Positions 16,925 to 25,351 of a stretch of DNA of 35,736 bases are shown in pieces. The stretch comes from Cyclobacterium qasimii M12-11B (GTDB lineage Bacteria > Bacteroidota > Bacteroidia > Cytophagales > Cyclobacteriaceae). A model generated the notes under the pieces. The model worked only from the letters and a program-made list of their open reading frames with translations, did no database searches and was not told the DNA's origin. The stretch is taken from NCBI RefSeq assembly GCF_000427295.1, contig NZ_ATNM01000087.1, forward strand, positions 1 to 35,736, read 5' to 3'. A program made the position numbers and the translations under genes. How positions within the stretch are numbered: the first letter of the stretch is position 1; each line of letters opens with the position of its first letter.

Positions 16925-18195
16925 CTGCACTTTTATTCATTGTCTTTTTGGTTCTTTTGGCCATAGGTTTTCCAATCGCCTTTGCCCTGGGCATTTCTGC
17001 ATTTACCTATTTGCTGTTCAGTGACATCCCCCTAATGGTGATTCCTCAAAAAATGTATGCGGGGATTGATGTATTTGTATTGCTCTCCATTCCCGGATTT
17101 ATTCTGGCTGGAAACCTGATGAATGCCAGTGGCATTACCAGCAGAATCATCAATTTTTGCAATGCCCTTTTGGGACATATTCGGGGAGGGCTGGGATTGG
17201 CCAATGTAGGTGCATCGATGTTATTTGGGGGCATATCCGGTACGGCCATTGCCGATACCGCCAGTATTGGTTCCGTAATGATACCTGCCATGAAAAAAGA
17301 AGGCTATGATGTTCCTTTTGCCTGTGCCGTTACGGCTTCATCCTCCACAATAGGGCCGGTTATTCCTCCAAGTTTGCCCATGATCATCGCTGCCACGCTT
17401 ACCGGGCTTTCCGTTGGGAAGCTATTTGTGGCTGGAATAGTTCCTGGTTTGCTATTGGGGGTAGGTTTCATGCTGATCACTTACTTGATCTCCGTAAAAA
17501 GAAAGTACCCCAAAAGAGAGCGGAAATCATTTGGTTTTATCTTCAAAAGCTTTTTTCAGGCCTTTTGGGCCATTATGATGACGGTGATTATCCTCTTTGG
17601 CATCATAGGCGGTGTATTTACCCCAACAGAAGCATCCATTGTAGCGGTGATTTATGCCATCGCCATCGGTCTTTGGGTTTACAAAGAGTTAAAAATTAAG
17701 ATGATCCCAGCCATTTTGCTTCAGTCGGCAAAAACTACAGCCGCTTTGATGGTGCTGGTAGGCTTTGCCAATCTTTTTGCCTGGATCATGACGGTGGAAG
17801 AGTTGCCACAGTTGATCGCCAATAGCTTATTAGAGTTGACCAACAACAAGATTATGTTGCTCTTATTGATCAATCTACTCCTGTTGTTTGTGGGTGCCTT
17901 TATGGAAACCATTGCTGCCTTGCTTATACTGTTTCCCGTTTTATTAGGAGTAGCAGTAAATGTGGGAGTAGATCCTGTGCAGTTTGCCATCATCATGGTT
18001 TTTAACCTGGTTATAGGCCTAACCACTCCTCCGGTTGGGGTTTGTTTGTTTGTGGCTTCCAGTATAGGTGGCATTTCCCTTGAAAAAATAGCCGTGGCAG
18101 GCTTGCCCTATCTGATGGTGAGTATTTTTGTACTCTTATTGATCACCTATATCCCTGAAATAAGCCTGTGGTTACCCGGCTTGTTTTATGATTAA
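16921..18195 (+). CDS. dctM: TRAP transporter large permease, DctM family
   Basis: A 424-residue, about 12-helix sodium-coupled transporter subunit. Recognisable parts are GFPIAFALGISA near residue 17, SIPGFILAGNLMNASGI, LGLANVGASMLFGGISGTA, the loop DTASIGSVMIPAM, ASSSTIGPVIPPSLPMI, GGVFTPTEASI, and NLVIGLTTPPVGVCLFVASS near the C-terminus. Length and order are normal. It is the last gene of the operon; repeat copy 5 about 140 bp downstream could end the transcript. Confidence 0.95.
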   Translation: MTALLFIVFLVLLAIGFPIAFALGISAFTYLLFSDIPLMVIPQKMYAGIDVFVLLSIPGFILAGNLMNASGITSRIINFCNALLGHIRGGLGLANVGASMLFGGISGTAIADTASIGSVMIPAMKKEGYDVPFACAVTASSSTIGPVIPPSLPMIIAATLTGLSVGKLFVAGIVPGLLLGVGFMLITYLISVKRKYPKRERKSFGFIFKSFFQAFWAIMMTVIILFGIIGGVFTPTEASIVAVIYAIAIGLWVYKELKIKMIPAILLQSAKTTAALMVLVGFANLFAWIMTVEELPQLIANSLLELTNNKIMLLLLINLLLLFVGAFMETIAALLILFPVLLGVAVNVGVDPVQFAIIMVFNLVIGLTTPPVGVCLFVASSIGGISLEKIAVAGLPYLMVSIFVLLLITYIPEISLWLPGLFYD

Positions 18196-18332
18196 GTCTC
18201 GAACGGGTGATTCCTTCCAATCAAGGCGACCAATGGAATTTGTGGATATGAGAATTTATTGCTGAATTGGTGATATTGAAATGGGCTAAAGAAATACAAA
18301 ATCAGTTTCGAAACCGTAAATCCAGAAATATC

Positions 18333-18375
18333 AAAATCCCCCTTTTTCCAAAGGGGGACTAAGGGGGATTTTTTT
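18333..18375. repeat. CCCCCTT/AAGGGGG repeat, copy 5
   Basis: AAAATCCCCCTTTTT, CC, AAAGGGGG, ACTAAGGGGGA and a seven-T run: the most complete copy in the window. On the plus strand the hairpin followed by T residues makes a plausible terminator for dctPQM. Confidence 0.75.
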
Positions 18376-18622
18376 GTAGACATTCTAAAATATCAGGTTG
18401 ATATAATCGGACATTCACCCATTAATCCCTCCCGACCCTGTCGGGAAAGGCCCTCCGCCCTTACCAAGAGAAATTTGTGGCAAAATAAATTTGAAGCTTT
18501 TTTGGTGGCATTAAAACGCCTGGCCAAATAAATTTCATCTATCGGTAAAAATCGAAATCGATATAACTGACTGCTAAATATTATTATAACGGAGAACCCC
18601 GGTAGGGGTGACATTTTTGTAG

Positions 18623-18642
18623 ACACGGGTGATAACCCGTGT
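18623..18642. repeat. Perfect 8-bp hairpin, ACACGGGT/ACCCGTGT
   Basis: ACACGGGT (18623-18630), loop GATA, ACCCGTGT (18635-18642). It lies just after a smaller ACCCC/GGGGT hairpin (18596-18609) and immediately before repeat B copy 2. No T run follows, so a terminator is unlikely. Confidence 0.6.
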
Positions 18643-18650
18643 ATAACTAA

Positions 18651-18714
18651 TTGAATACCATTTGATTTTGGCGGTATTGTTGCTTTTTTTTTCGCAACAA
18701 TGCTGACAAAATCA
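18651..18714. repeat. Dispersed repeat B, copy 2 (T-loop hairpin)
   Basis: Matches 60-115. It contains a perfect 8-bp stem, ATTGTTGC (18676-18683) and GCAACAAT (18694-18701), closed by a ten-base, almost all-T loop. The flanks TTGAATA and GCTGAC..AAATCA are shared by both copies. Confidence 0.7.
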
Positions 18715-19048
18715 CAACCAATACTCGCTACCTAAAACCGCATCACCCATCTCTTTCCATATTAAATCAAAATGGCAAATAAGCTTGCTACCCTTGATAC
18801 ATTAATTACGCTCATAAATCGCCCTATTCTTCAAAACGATATCCCTAATCTACTGTTTGATTTGTCCTCAATAGATAAAAACATTAAAAAAATTCTAATA
18901 TTAATAATTCCTTTGGCTAAATTAAAGCATTGAAAAATAAGCTATGAATCCAAGACGCAAATATTATAATTATATATGACCAAAGCTTATGCTTCTTAGC
19001 CTTGCTTCAAAACATTCATTTTATACCAAAAACCACACAGCCAAGACC

Positions 19049-19095
19049 ATGAAAAAAATTATACTAGGAGCCAAGTCATTTATTTTTCCTTATCA
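19049..19095 (+). pseudogene. Displaced export leader of the amidohydrolase (frame shifted at an A7 run)
   Basis: An ATG at 19049 is followed by seven A residues (19052-19058). As written, the frame gives MKKIILGAKSFIFPYQ and stops at a TGA overlapping the enzyme's start. With one more A the same ATG reads MKKNYTRSQVIYFSLS straight into MMALFTFCGS of the enzyme, giving a basic n-region, a hydrophobic stretch and a Cys at residue 24. This is a far better signal peptide than the annotated start offers. Slippage, mutation or a base-calling error could explain it. Confidence 0.6.
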
Positions 19096-20202
19096 ATGAT
19101 GGCACTTTTCACTTTCTGTGGATCTCCACAAAATCAGGAAAAAATGGCTGAGCAAACACAAGACACCTACTATTCCATGGAAGATTTTGGGAAGGTAAAG
19201 AAGTTTGATACCCATGTACACTTTCGCAGCCAATTCGACACCCTTTTCATAAAGCAGGCAGCCAAAGATAACTTCGGTATGCTGACCGTAAGTGTATACT
19301 CCTCACCGACCAGGACACCAGAAGACCAAGAAAATTTCTCTTTAAAAATGGTCCGCGATTATCCTGATATCGTCTCTTATGCCACCACATTTTCCCTGGA
19401 TGGTTTCAATGAAGAGGATTGGGAAAGCAAAACCCTGGCCTACCTGGAGAAATCCATTGCTCATGGGGCCATTGCGGTAAAAGTTTGGAAAAACATAGGC
19501 ATGGAATTGAAAAATGAAAGTGGTGAATTGGTGACCATCAATGACAAAAAGTTTGAAGCCATCTTAAAACTCTTAAAGGAGAAAGACATTACCTTATTGG
19601 GTCATCTTGGTGAACCCAAAAATACCTGGTTGCCATTGGAGGAAATGACCGTACAGGGAGACAAGGATTATTTTAGTGAAAATCCCAAGTACCACATGTA
19701 CAATTTCCCGGATTTCCCTTCTTACGAAGACCAGGTTGGAGCAAGAGATGAGATGTTGGCCAATAATCCTGATTTGAGGTTCGTTGGGGCACACTTGGGA
19801 AGTTTGGAATACGATGTCAATGAATTGGCAAAAAGGCTGGACCAATTCCCCAATATGGCCGTGGACATGGCCGAGAGAATTTCACATCTGCAATACCAGG
19901 CCATCACCAACTGGCAAGGGGTACATGACTTCTTTATCAAGTATCAGGACAGGCTTATTTATGGAACGGATTTGAGAACCGGTGCATCCGACATACAGGC
20001 CAAGGGCTTGACCGAAGCGGATGAGATTGCGGCCCATGCCCACGAGGTTTGGTTGAGGCATTGGCAATTTTTCACTGCAGACGATGAAATGAATGTGCCG
20101 AAAGTAGATGGTACTTTCAAAGGCTTGAAGTTGCCTAAAGCCGTGGTAGATAAGATTTACAGGTACAATGCTGAAAAATGGTATCCCGGACTCCTCCGTT
20201 AG
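19096..20202 (+). CDS. Amidohydrolase-family protein (metal-dependent, exported)
   Basis: A 368-residue TIM-barrel amidohydrolase (Amidohydro_2-like). The metal motif is FDTHVHF (H40, H42). Later family features are AVKVWKNIG (a possible carbamylated or catalytic Lys), LLGHLGEP, FVGAHLGSLEYD and the terminal metal Asp in YGTDLRTG. The first in-frame start is the ATG at 19096 (MMALFTFCGS), which leaves only seven residues before the Cys and is too short for a signal peptide; see the displaced leader at 19049-19095. Lactonases and decarboxylases share this fold, so the reaction is not assigned. It stands alone on the plus strand between two repeat-rich spacers. Confidence 0.85.
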   Translation: MMALFTFCGSPQNQEKMAEQTQDTYYSMEDFGKVKKFDTHVHFRSQFDTLFIKQAAKDNFGMLTVSVYSSPTRTPEDQENFSLKMVRDYPDIVSYATTFSLDGFNEEDWESKTLAYLEKSIAHGAIAVKVWKNIGMELKNESGELVTINDKKFEAILKLLKEKDITLLGHLGEPKNTWLPLEEMTVQGDKDYFSENPKYHMYNFPDFPSYEDQVGARDEMLANNPDLRFVGAHLGSLEYDVNELAKRLDQFPNMAVDMAERISHLQYQAITNWQGVHDFFIKYQDRLIYGTDLRTGASDIQAKGLTEADEIAAHAHEVWLRHWQFFTADDEMNVPKVDGTFKGLKLPKAVVDKIYRYNAEKWYPGLLR

Positions 20203-20680
20203 TTTTTAAACACGAATTCGATAACATTGGAAAGACGTATGGTAGAGAAGCAAATCTGAAGAACTTAGCTTTTTCTTAGTTACCGCACTCACCATATTCC
20301 TCAAGAAAAAAAACAAAAGCATAAAAATTACAATTTCAGTTATTGAAGGAAAGGATGGTTTTCGTTATCGAAGCACTGCAGGAGAATATGTTATAACAGG
20401 CATTTTACGGCCTTGATTTTTTTGGTTCGTTTTTGATGCAAGCCTGCCCTGAGTAGCGAAGTGGATCAGGGGCAAAAATGAACAGAGAAAACAAGTTTCA
20501 ATGGCTTGAGTGCTATAATGATTTTAATTATACGGTTAACTATTAATATAGAAAAATACAAATATTAAAGAGTTAGAGGTAATACTACAATAGGGTTCCG
20601 GACTCCCTAAAAAAGTGGAGTAATCATAGGGAAATTAAGCTATTGCCTGTTTCTGGTTAAAACTTTAAAATTAAAACACT
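20203..20680. other. Intergenic region, 478 bp, with one long imperfect palindrome
   Basis: No gene seen. The main structure is the inverted repeat at 20425-20483. The last 150 bp before the GH109-like gene is AT-rich and could hold its promoter, but no clear TAnnTTTG box was found. Confidence 0.65.
20425..20483. repeat. Long imperfect inverted repeat (cruciform-type intergenic element)
   Basis: Outer arms GTTCGTTTTTG (20425-20435) and CAAAAATGAAC (20473-20483) pair over 11 bp with one G-T. Inner arms GCCCTGA (20446-20452) and TCAGGGGC (20466-20473) add a second stem. The unpaired centre contains GTAGCGAAGTGGA, which resembles the TAGCGAAGCG loop of the hairpin at 30534-30564. Confidence 0.6.
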
Positions 20681-22000
20681 ATGAATTATCTGGACCGCAG
20701 AAATTTCCTCAAACTATCCACCTTAGCCCTCGGAGGCATGACAGCAGGTTTGCTATCCAACCCTTCCATGGCAAGGGGCTTCAAAAAAAACCTAAGGCTC
20801 GGCTTTGTCGGTATAGGAGGGCGAGGCTCTTACCATCTTGACACCGCACTGGGAATTACCGGAGTAGAAATCCCCGCCATTTGTGACATTGATCCCGAAA
20901 ACCTTTACCGAGCCAAGCGATGGATTGAAGAATCCGGTCAACCGAGCCCCAAACTTTATGACAAAGGCCCTACAGATTTTATCAGGATGTGTGAAGAAGA
21001 AGAACTGGATGCCGTAATCTGTGCGACCCCTTGGGATACCCATGCACCCGTTTGTCTGGCGGCCATGAAAAATGGGAAACATGCAGCCTGCGAAGTACCC
21101 CTTGCCCAGACCTTAGAAGAAGCATGGGAACTGGTAGAAACCTTTGAAAAAACCGGGAAGTGGGCCAGCATTGTGCTGGGCGGTTTTGGGGACATGACCA
21201 TGTTGAATATGGTACGAAAAGGACTTTTAGGAGACATACTCCATGCAGAAAGTGGTTATATCCATGACCTAAGGATGGTAAAATTTAATCCTGAAGAAGA
21301 ACCCTGGAGATTGCAACCTGCCATAGACAAGAACGGCAACCTCTACCCTGACCACCCTATGAGAAACATGATGCCTTTATTGGACATCAACCATGGGGAC
21401 CGATTCGATTACCTGGTTTCCATGAGTACCAAATCGGGCATGCTCAATGAATACGCCAAAGCCCAATACGGAGAAAAGCACCCTTATGCCACTAAAAAGA
21501 TGGCCCTGGGCGATTATAACGCTTCGCTTATCCGTACCGTAAAAGGAAAAATGATCACCCTCAACCATGATACCCATACCCCTCACCCCAGGGAAAGTTT
21601 CCGACTTCAAGGTACCAAAGGGATTTATTTGAGAGAAAGAGATGCCCAGCGCATTTACATTGAAGGAAGAAGCCCGGAGGCACATCAGTGGGAACCTGCA
21701 GCACCTTATTTAGAAGAATACGCCCATGATATCATGAAAAACTATGCCCCTCCAGAAAGAAAGGGAGGCGCCATTCGCGGACATGGCAGTGGTGGCATAA
21801 CCCAAACCCCCATCAACTGGCACCGGTTGATCCTTGCCCTGCAAGAAAACAAACAGCCAGACTGGGACGTGTACGATTCAGTAACCAGCGCCGCCATTAT
21901 CCCCCTTACCGGTGCATCAGTAGCCGACAAAAGCAGGCCAGTAGATTTCCCTGATTTCACCAGAGGAAAATGGGAAACCAGGGCAAAGCTTTATTCTTAA
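20681..22000 (+). CDS. Tat-exported Gfo/Idh/MocA-fold protein, GH109-like (NAD-dependent glycosidase family)
   Basis: A 439-residue protein with a twin-arginine leader (DRRNFLKLS, R6-R7). The Rossmann nucleotide-binding motif is VGIGGRGS (43-50). The usual EKP triad is EVP (138-140), and the C-terminal domain reads YIHDLR, NGNLYPDHP, NHGDRFDYLVSMS, VYDSVTSAAIIPLTGASVAD and PDFTRGKW. These match what I remember of GH109 glycosidases (alpha-N-acetylgalactosaminidase type), which use bound NAD for a redox-assisted retaining mechanism. The GHGGMD motif common in that family is replaced by GHGSGGI, so specificity may differ. A plain sugar oxidoreductase is the alternative. Probably periplasmic. 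A Fic remnant starts at its stop codon. Confidence 0.82.
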   Translation: MNYLDRRNFLKLSTLALGGMTAGLLSNPSMARGFKKNLRLGFVGIGGRGSYHLDTALGITGVEIPAICDIDPENLYRAKRWIEESGQPSPKLYDKGPTDFIRMCEEEELDAVICATPWDTHAPVCLAAMKNGKHAACEVPLAQTLEEAWELVETFEKTGKWASIVLGGFGDMTMLNMVRKGLLGDILHAESGYIHDLRMVKFNPEEEPWRLQPAIDKNGNLYPDHPMRNMMPLLDINHGDRFDYLVSMSTKSGMLNEYAKAQYGEKHPYATKKMALGDYNASLIRTVKGKMITLNHDTHTPHPRESFRLQGTKGIYLRERDAQRIYIEGRSPEAHQWEPAAPYLEEYAHDIMKNYAPPERKGGAIRGHGSGGITQTPINWHRLILALQENKQPDWDVYDSVTSAAIIPLTGASVADKSRPVDFPDFTRGKWETRAKLYS

Positions 22001-22270
22001 TTAAGGAATTGATGAAAGCCCACAAACAGCGAATGAGAACTGAATTACCAAAAATATATAGTCAAATTTATTGATTATCTTGTTTCGGTGCCTTTACACA
22101 AAAATTACTTCGCAATGGAGGATACTAAGGTAATTCGCAAGACAGCGGCGAAGTATCTCAACCAGTTAGATAAAATTGGAATTTTGAGCAAACAGAGAAT
22201 TTGGAAAGACAATTATTGTATCAATACAGATCTATTCATGCTTTTACAAAATATTGGAAAATTTTCATGA
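22000..22270 (+). pseudogene. Fic-family C-terminal remnant (frameshifted)
   Basis: From 22000 one frame reads IKELMKAHKQRMRTELPKIY and SQ before stopping at 22072-22074. The next frame continues IDYLVSVPLHKNYFAMED and RKTAAKYLNQLDKIGIL to INTDLFMLLQNIGKFS, ending at 22270. The order LPKIYS, then P[YL]xK, then KTAxKYLNQLxxIGIL, then YINxxLFxLL is that of the C-terminal winged-helix tail of Bacteroidota Fic AMP-transferases, from memory. The catalytic HPFxxGNGR part is absent, and a frame change falls near 22066-22072. The fragment begins directly at the end of the GH109-like gene, pointing to deletion or insertion of DNA at that point. Confidence 0.72.
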
Positions 22271-22634
22271 CTGGCAAATAATAGAAGAACTTAACTACGA
22301 CAAGGCTATCATTGGTAGTTTATAAGATTTCTTACTCGTGACAAGATTGTCATGTAAAGAAAACAATCAAAATCTATACATATGGAGAGCATCATGTAAA
22401 GAAAACAACACTTTTCTTTACACTTCAATCTGCATACCTAGGTATAAAGAACACTATAACATAAGGGTGATATTTATGTAGCAAAAGTACCAGCTTTCGG
22501 TTCGGTGTTAAGACTTTTAATGGTTTTAGGAGTAGGGTTGCTTTTTCTCAGGAACAATACCTCCAAATTAATGACTCAGGCCAACAAAGTTCACTCTCAA
22601 ATACCCTGGCATCAGAATTTAATGAGATTTCTGC
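22271..22634. other. Intergenic region, 364 bp, with duplicated 17-mer and 11-bp hairpin
   Basis: No gene is convincing. It separates the Fic remnant from the convergent dehydrogenase gene and contains the repeats at 22350-22422. The last 130 bp has a short open stretch (LLFLRNNTSKLMTQANKVHS) that I do not recognise. Confidence 0.6.
22350..22422. repeat. 17-bp direct repeat and 11-bp hairpin
   Basis: TCATGTAAAGAAAACAA occurs at 22350-22366 and again at 22392-22408. The second copy forms the left arm of a perfect 11-bp inverted repeat: TGTAAAGAAAA (22395-22405) and TTTTCTTTACA (22412-22422), loop of 6. This could be an operator pair or the relic of a mobile element. Confidence 0.65.
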
Positions 22635-25301
22635 CTATCGCTCCAGTAAAAAAGACAGCAAATCTTTGAGGTCGCTGTCTGTAAGATTCCTTTCTAAACC
22701 TTCGGGCATCAATGAACTTTTGATCAAGCCATAATCGGCTATGTCCTCCTTAGAAAACGTAACAAAGCCTTTTGCTAAAGTATATATCACGATGCTTGTT
22801 TCTCCCACATCTATCTGCCTTCCTTGATGGATTGTGCCATCTTTCAATTTAATAAACCAGCCTTGCCATTCTGGGCTCATTTCATGGGAAGGAAGCAAAA
22901 TGGAAGTAATCAACATGTTCCTGTCTTTGGACTGACCTACATTACTTAGGTCCGGGCCTAGGTCGCCTCCTTTACCCTCTATAGCATGACAAGTCGAACA
23001 AAGCGCCATATTGGAATAAAAAACCCTTTGCCCACGTTCCCCATCCCCTTTGGATGCCAACAATGCTTGCCATTCTTTTTGATCGGTGTTTTCCGGCCTT
23101 CCTGACAATACTCCCCGATTCAAGCCTATTTCCAATTGCTGTTTTAGTGGGGAATTGTTGTCCTCTCCCATGGCTGACAGTTTTTCTTCAAAAGCTTTTT
23201 TGACCGATGCGGTATTGATTTTGGAACGAAGATACCTGGCGGCTTCAATTTGCACATTTTCCTTTTCATCCTCAAGGAGCCCAATTAGCCGTTCCCAATC
23301 CTGCAAAGGCTGGCCCGAAAGGGAAAGAATTGCATCGGCCCTAAGCAGTTCGGGATTGCCAGGATCCAGAGCGATTTCCAATAATTGGTTTGCCAATTCC
23401 TTGTCCGGATGATTCTTCAGCATCCGGACGATTTCCAACCTTATTTCAGGATCATTTTCCTTTGTAAGAAAAATCTGAAAAAGATCTTTCTGACTAGAAT
23501 TGTCTTCCATATATCCCAGGGCAAAAACCCGAATTTTGCCCAATTTACTTGGGTCAGCAACCAGGGAGGATAAAAAATGATCAGGCAAGGGCCTTTTTAA
23601 GGATTTAGAATTCTTTATCTCTTTGGATTTGTAAGCTGCCATAAATTCCGGCTGAAGGAGTTTAACCGTTTCCAGATAGGTTTCAAATAGTGCTTTAGTC
23701 ACTTCCCCTGCATTAAGTGCCAATTCCAGGTCATTTCTCCTTTCGGCAATTTGATTGCTGCCAATCCAAATCAGAGCGCTATTCCTTATCACTGGAACAG
23801 GGTCAGTCAAAAATTGTTTCACCACAAATTCTACTTGCTTGTCTCCAGATTTTTGGAGGGCCAACAAAGTTCCAAGCCGAATGGCAGGATCGGCATCAGC
23901 TATTTTTTTCAACAGCTTGTCTTTAAATTCTTCCTTACTCAAGGCCATTACAGTGGCATGGACCAGGAATGGATCATCAGATTTCAGATTTTGTACCAGG
24001 TTCTCAAACTTTGGATTGGAGGTGATATTGGCATTTGCCTTTTCCTGCGGCTCCCAAGGCAGGAAGGGGTCAAACATGTGCCTCATTTCCAGGGTTTCTA
24101 CATCTTTTTTGGTCGTCAGTTTCCAGATTTTCCCTCTTCCATGATTTGGGTAGCTTCTCAAGACCCAATCGGTAAAATAAATGGTACCCTTGCTGTCCGT
24201 AGCAAAAGCAACTGGTCTAAAATCTTCTTCCCCAGATACAATGACTTCAGTAGTACCAGAAACAGACAATCCATTCCCCTGCATATTGGTGCGTACAATG
24301 GAACTTTCCTCCCAGATAGAACACAGCATCTGGTCCTGGTAGTCCTTTGGAAGTTTCGCCAAACTGGCATTCAGCAAACCGGATGGGGCTTCTCCTAAGG
24401 CCACTGCATAGGGTAAAGTACCTGGCAATTCCCCATCCCAGGCGGAATAGGGATGAATACCACTTCCGCCAAACATGGATTTGTAGCCATAATCTCCCCC
24501 TTGAACGGCATGTACCAAACGGTTGGGGCCACGGCTATCGGGATCATTGTCTGCCACCATCAGCCTTCCGTAATTATCAAATTTCAAGTCAAATGGGTTC
24601 CAAAAACCAGTAGCAAATTCTTCCAGTTGGAAACCATCCAACCTTGCCCTCATGATGTTTCCTCCATCCCCATAACCTGAAACAGTGGAGCCATCCGTTC
24701 CTTGAAAAGACCAGGCAATTCCTCCGGTATTGCCCCTACTTATGTACATCCAGCCATCAGGTGAGAATGCAATGCCTAAAATAGCGGCATGCGCATAAAC
24801 CCGGGCCGGTTCCGTCAATCCCAATAACTTTTTATTATTCTCGCTAACTCCATCCCCATCTTCATCATAATACGCCCATACCTCTTTGGAAGTTACCACA
24901 TATAGATGGCCTTCTGGTGAAAAAGCAATATTCAAGCCTTCATGAATGCCTTCAGCAAAAACAGACATGGAATCTAGCTCTCCATCCCCATTGCTATCCG
25001 ACAATACCTTGATTAAATCACCATCCGGCCCCTTATAATCCTTGGGAGGAACATGGGTGTGCGACTCCAATACAAAAAGTCGGTCCAGGCTGTCTATCGC
25101 AATGCCAATAGGAGTAACGATGTCCGGATCTTCCATTACAAGAGATAAGTTCAATCTATCATCAAAGAGTTGAAAACCATCCGGCATCGGGATCTCGGAT
25201 TCCCTATTTTGAGCGCAGGAAAAAAATAATCCTATACTTATTAGAATTAAGAGGAGGAATGATGGGCTTTTTAAACGTATAAGTGAAGTCGTATGCGGCA
25301 T
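22635..25301 (-). CDS. PVC-type dehydrogenase / HEAT / cytochrome c lipoprotein
   Basis: An 888-residue exported redox protein. The lipoprotein leader ends LFFSC (Cys29). Residues about 40-390 form a beta-propeller like those of the membrane-bound dehydrogenase (TIGR02604) and soluble sugar dehydrogenase families. About 415-735 is alpha-helical with HEAT-like repeats. The C-terminal cytochrome c domain has the heme motif CSTCH (C768, C771, H772) and the candidate Met ligand in SLMPEGLERNLTDSDL. This order is the Pirellula/Verrucomicrobium-type architecture. It would oxidise a sugar or alcohol outside the cytoplasm and pass electrons via heme. Its start lies about 50 bp after the stop of the TIM-barrel gene on the same strand, so they probably share a transcript. 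Confidence 0.88.
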   Translation of the reverse strand: MPHTTSLIRLKSPSFLLLILISIGLFFSCAQNRESEIPMPDGFQLFDDRLNLSLVMEDPDIVTPIGIAIDSLDRLFVLESHTHVPPKDYKGPDGDLIKVLSDSNGDGELDSMSVFAEGIHEGLNIAFSPEGHLYVVTSKEVWAYYDEDGDGVSENNKKLLGLTEPARVYAHAAILGIAFSPDGWMYISRGNTGGIAWSFQGTDGSTVSGYGDGGNIMRARLDGFQLEEFATGFWNPFDLKFDNYGRLMVADNDPDSRGPNRLVHAVQGGDYGYKSMFGGSGIHPYSAWDGELPGTLPYAVALGEAPSGLLNASLAKLPKDYQDQMLCSIWEESSIVRTNMQGNGLSVSGTTEVIVSGEEDFRPVAFATDSKGTIYFTDWVLRSYPNHGRGKIWKLTTKKDVETLEMRHMFDPFLPWEPQEKANANITSNPKFENLVQNLKSDDPFLVHATVMALSKEEFKDKLLKKIADADPAIRLGTLLALQKSGDKQVEFVVKQFLTDPVPVIRNSALIWIGSNQIAERRNDLELALNAGEVTKALFETYLETVKLLQPEFMAAYKSKEIKNSKSLKRPLPDHFLSSLVADPSKLGKIRVFALGYMEDNSSQKDLFQIFLTKENDPEIRLEIVRMLKNHPDKELANQLLEIALDPGNPELLRADAILSLSGQPLQDWERLIGLLEDEKENVQIEAARYLRSKINTASVKKAFEEKLSAMGEDNNSPLKQQLEIGLNRGVLSGRPENTDQKEWQALLASKGDGERGQRVFYSNMALCSTCHAIEGKGGDLGPDLSNVGQSKDRNMLITSILLPSHEMSPEWQGWFIKLKDGTIHQGRQIDVGETSIVIYTLAKGFVTFSKEDIADYGLIKSSLMPEGLERNLTDSDLKDLLSFLLER

Positions 25302-25351
25302 TTTTTGGGGCTATTTTAATGGACCTTTATGAAAATTTGGCAGGCGTTGAT

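Larger units (their letters stand above)
18196..19048. other. Intergenic region, 850 bp, repeat-rich
   Basis: No gene is convincing. The region holds repeat copy A5 (18333-18375), small hairpins at 18426-18440 (CCCGAC/GTCGGG), 18596-18609 (ACCCC/GGGGT) and 18623-18642 (ACACGGGT/ACCCGTGT), and repeat B copy 2. The string TTTTTGTAGACA occurs both at the right edge of A5 and between the last two hairpins, so several elements may belong to one nested family. Short open frames here are translations of the repeats. Confidence 0.7.

Noticed and set aside
18192-18626. Two minus-strand open frames (63 and 77 residues) beginning MSTKKSPL and MSTKMSPL
   Set aside because: They are translations of the CCCCCTT repeat and its GTAGACA flank, not genes. 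The matching start only reflects repeat homology.
22350-22408. Possible CRISPR-like repeat (17-mer twice)
   Set aside because: Only two copies, 42 bp apart, no further units and no cas genes.
22510-22634. Possible small gene in the spacer before the dehydrogenase stop codon
   Set aside because: The open stretch has no start context or recognisable family and no support beyond length.
23751-24398. Long plus-strand open frames (up to 215 residues) opposite the dehydrogenase-cytochrome gene
   Set aside because: The minus-strand protein has clear domains throughout; the plus frames lack motifs and overlap each other in several phases.
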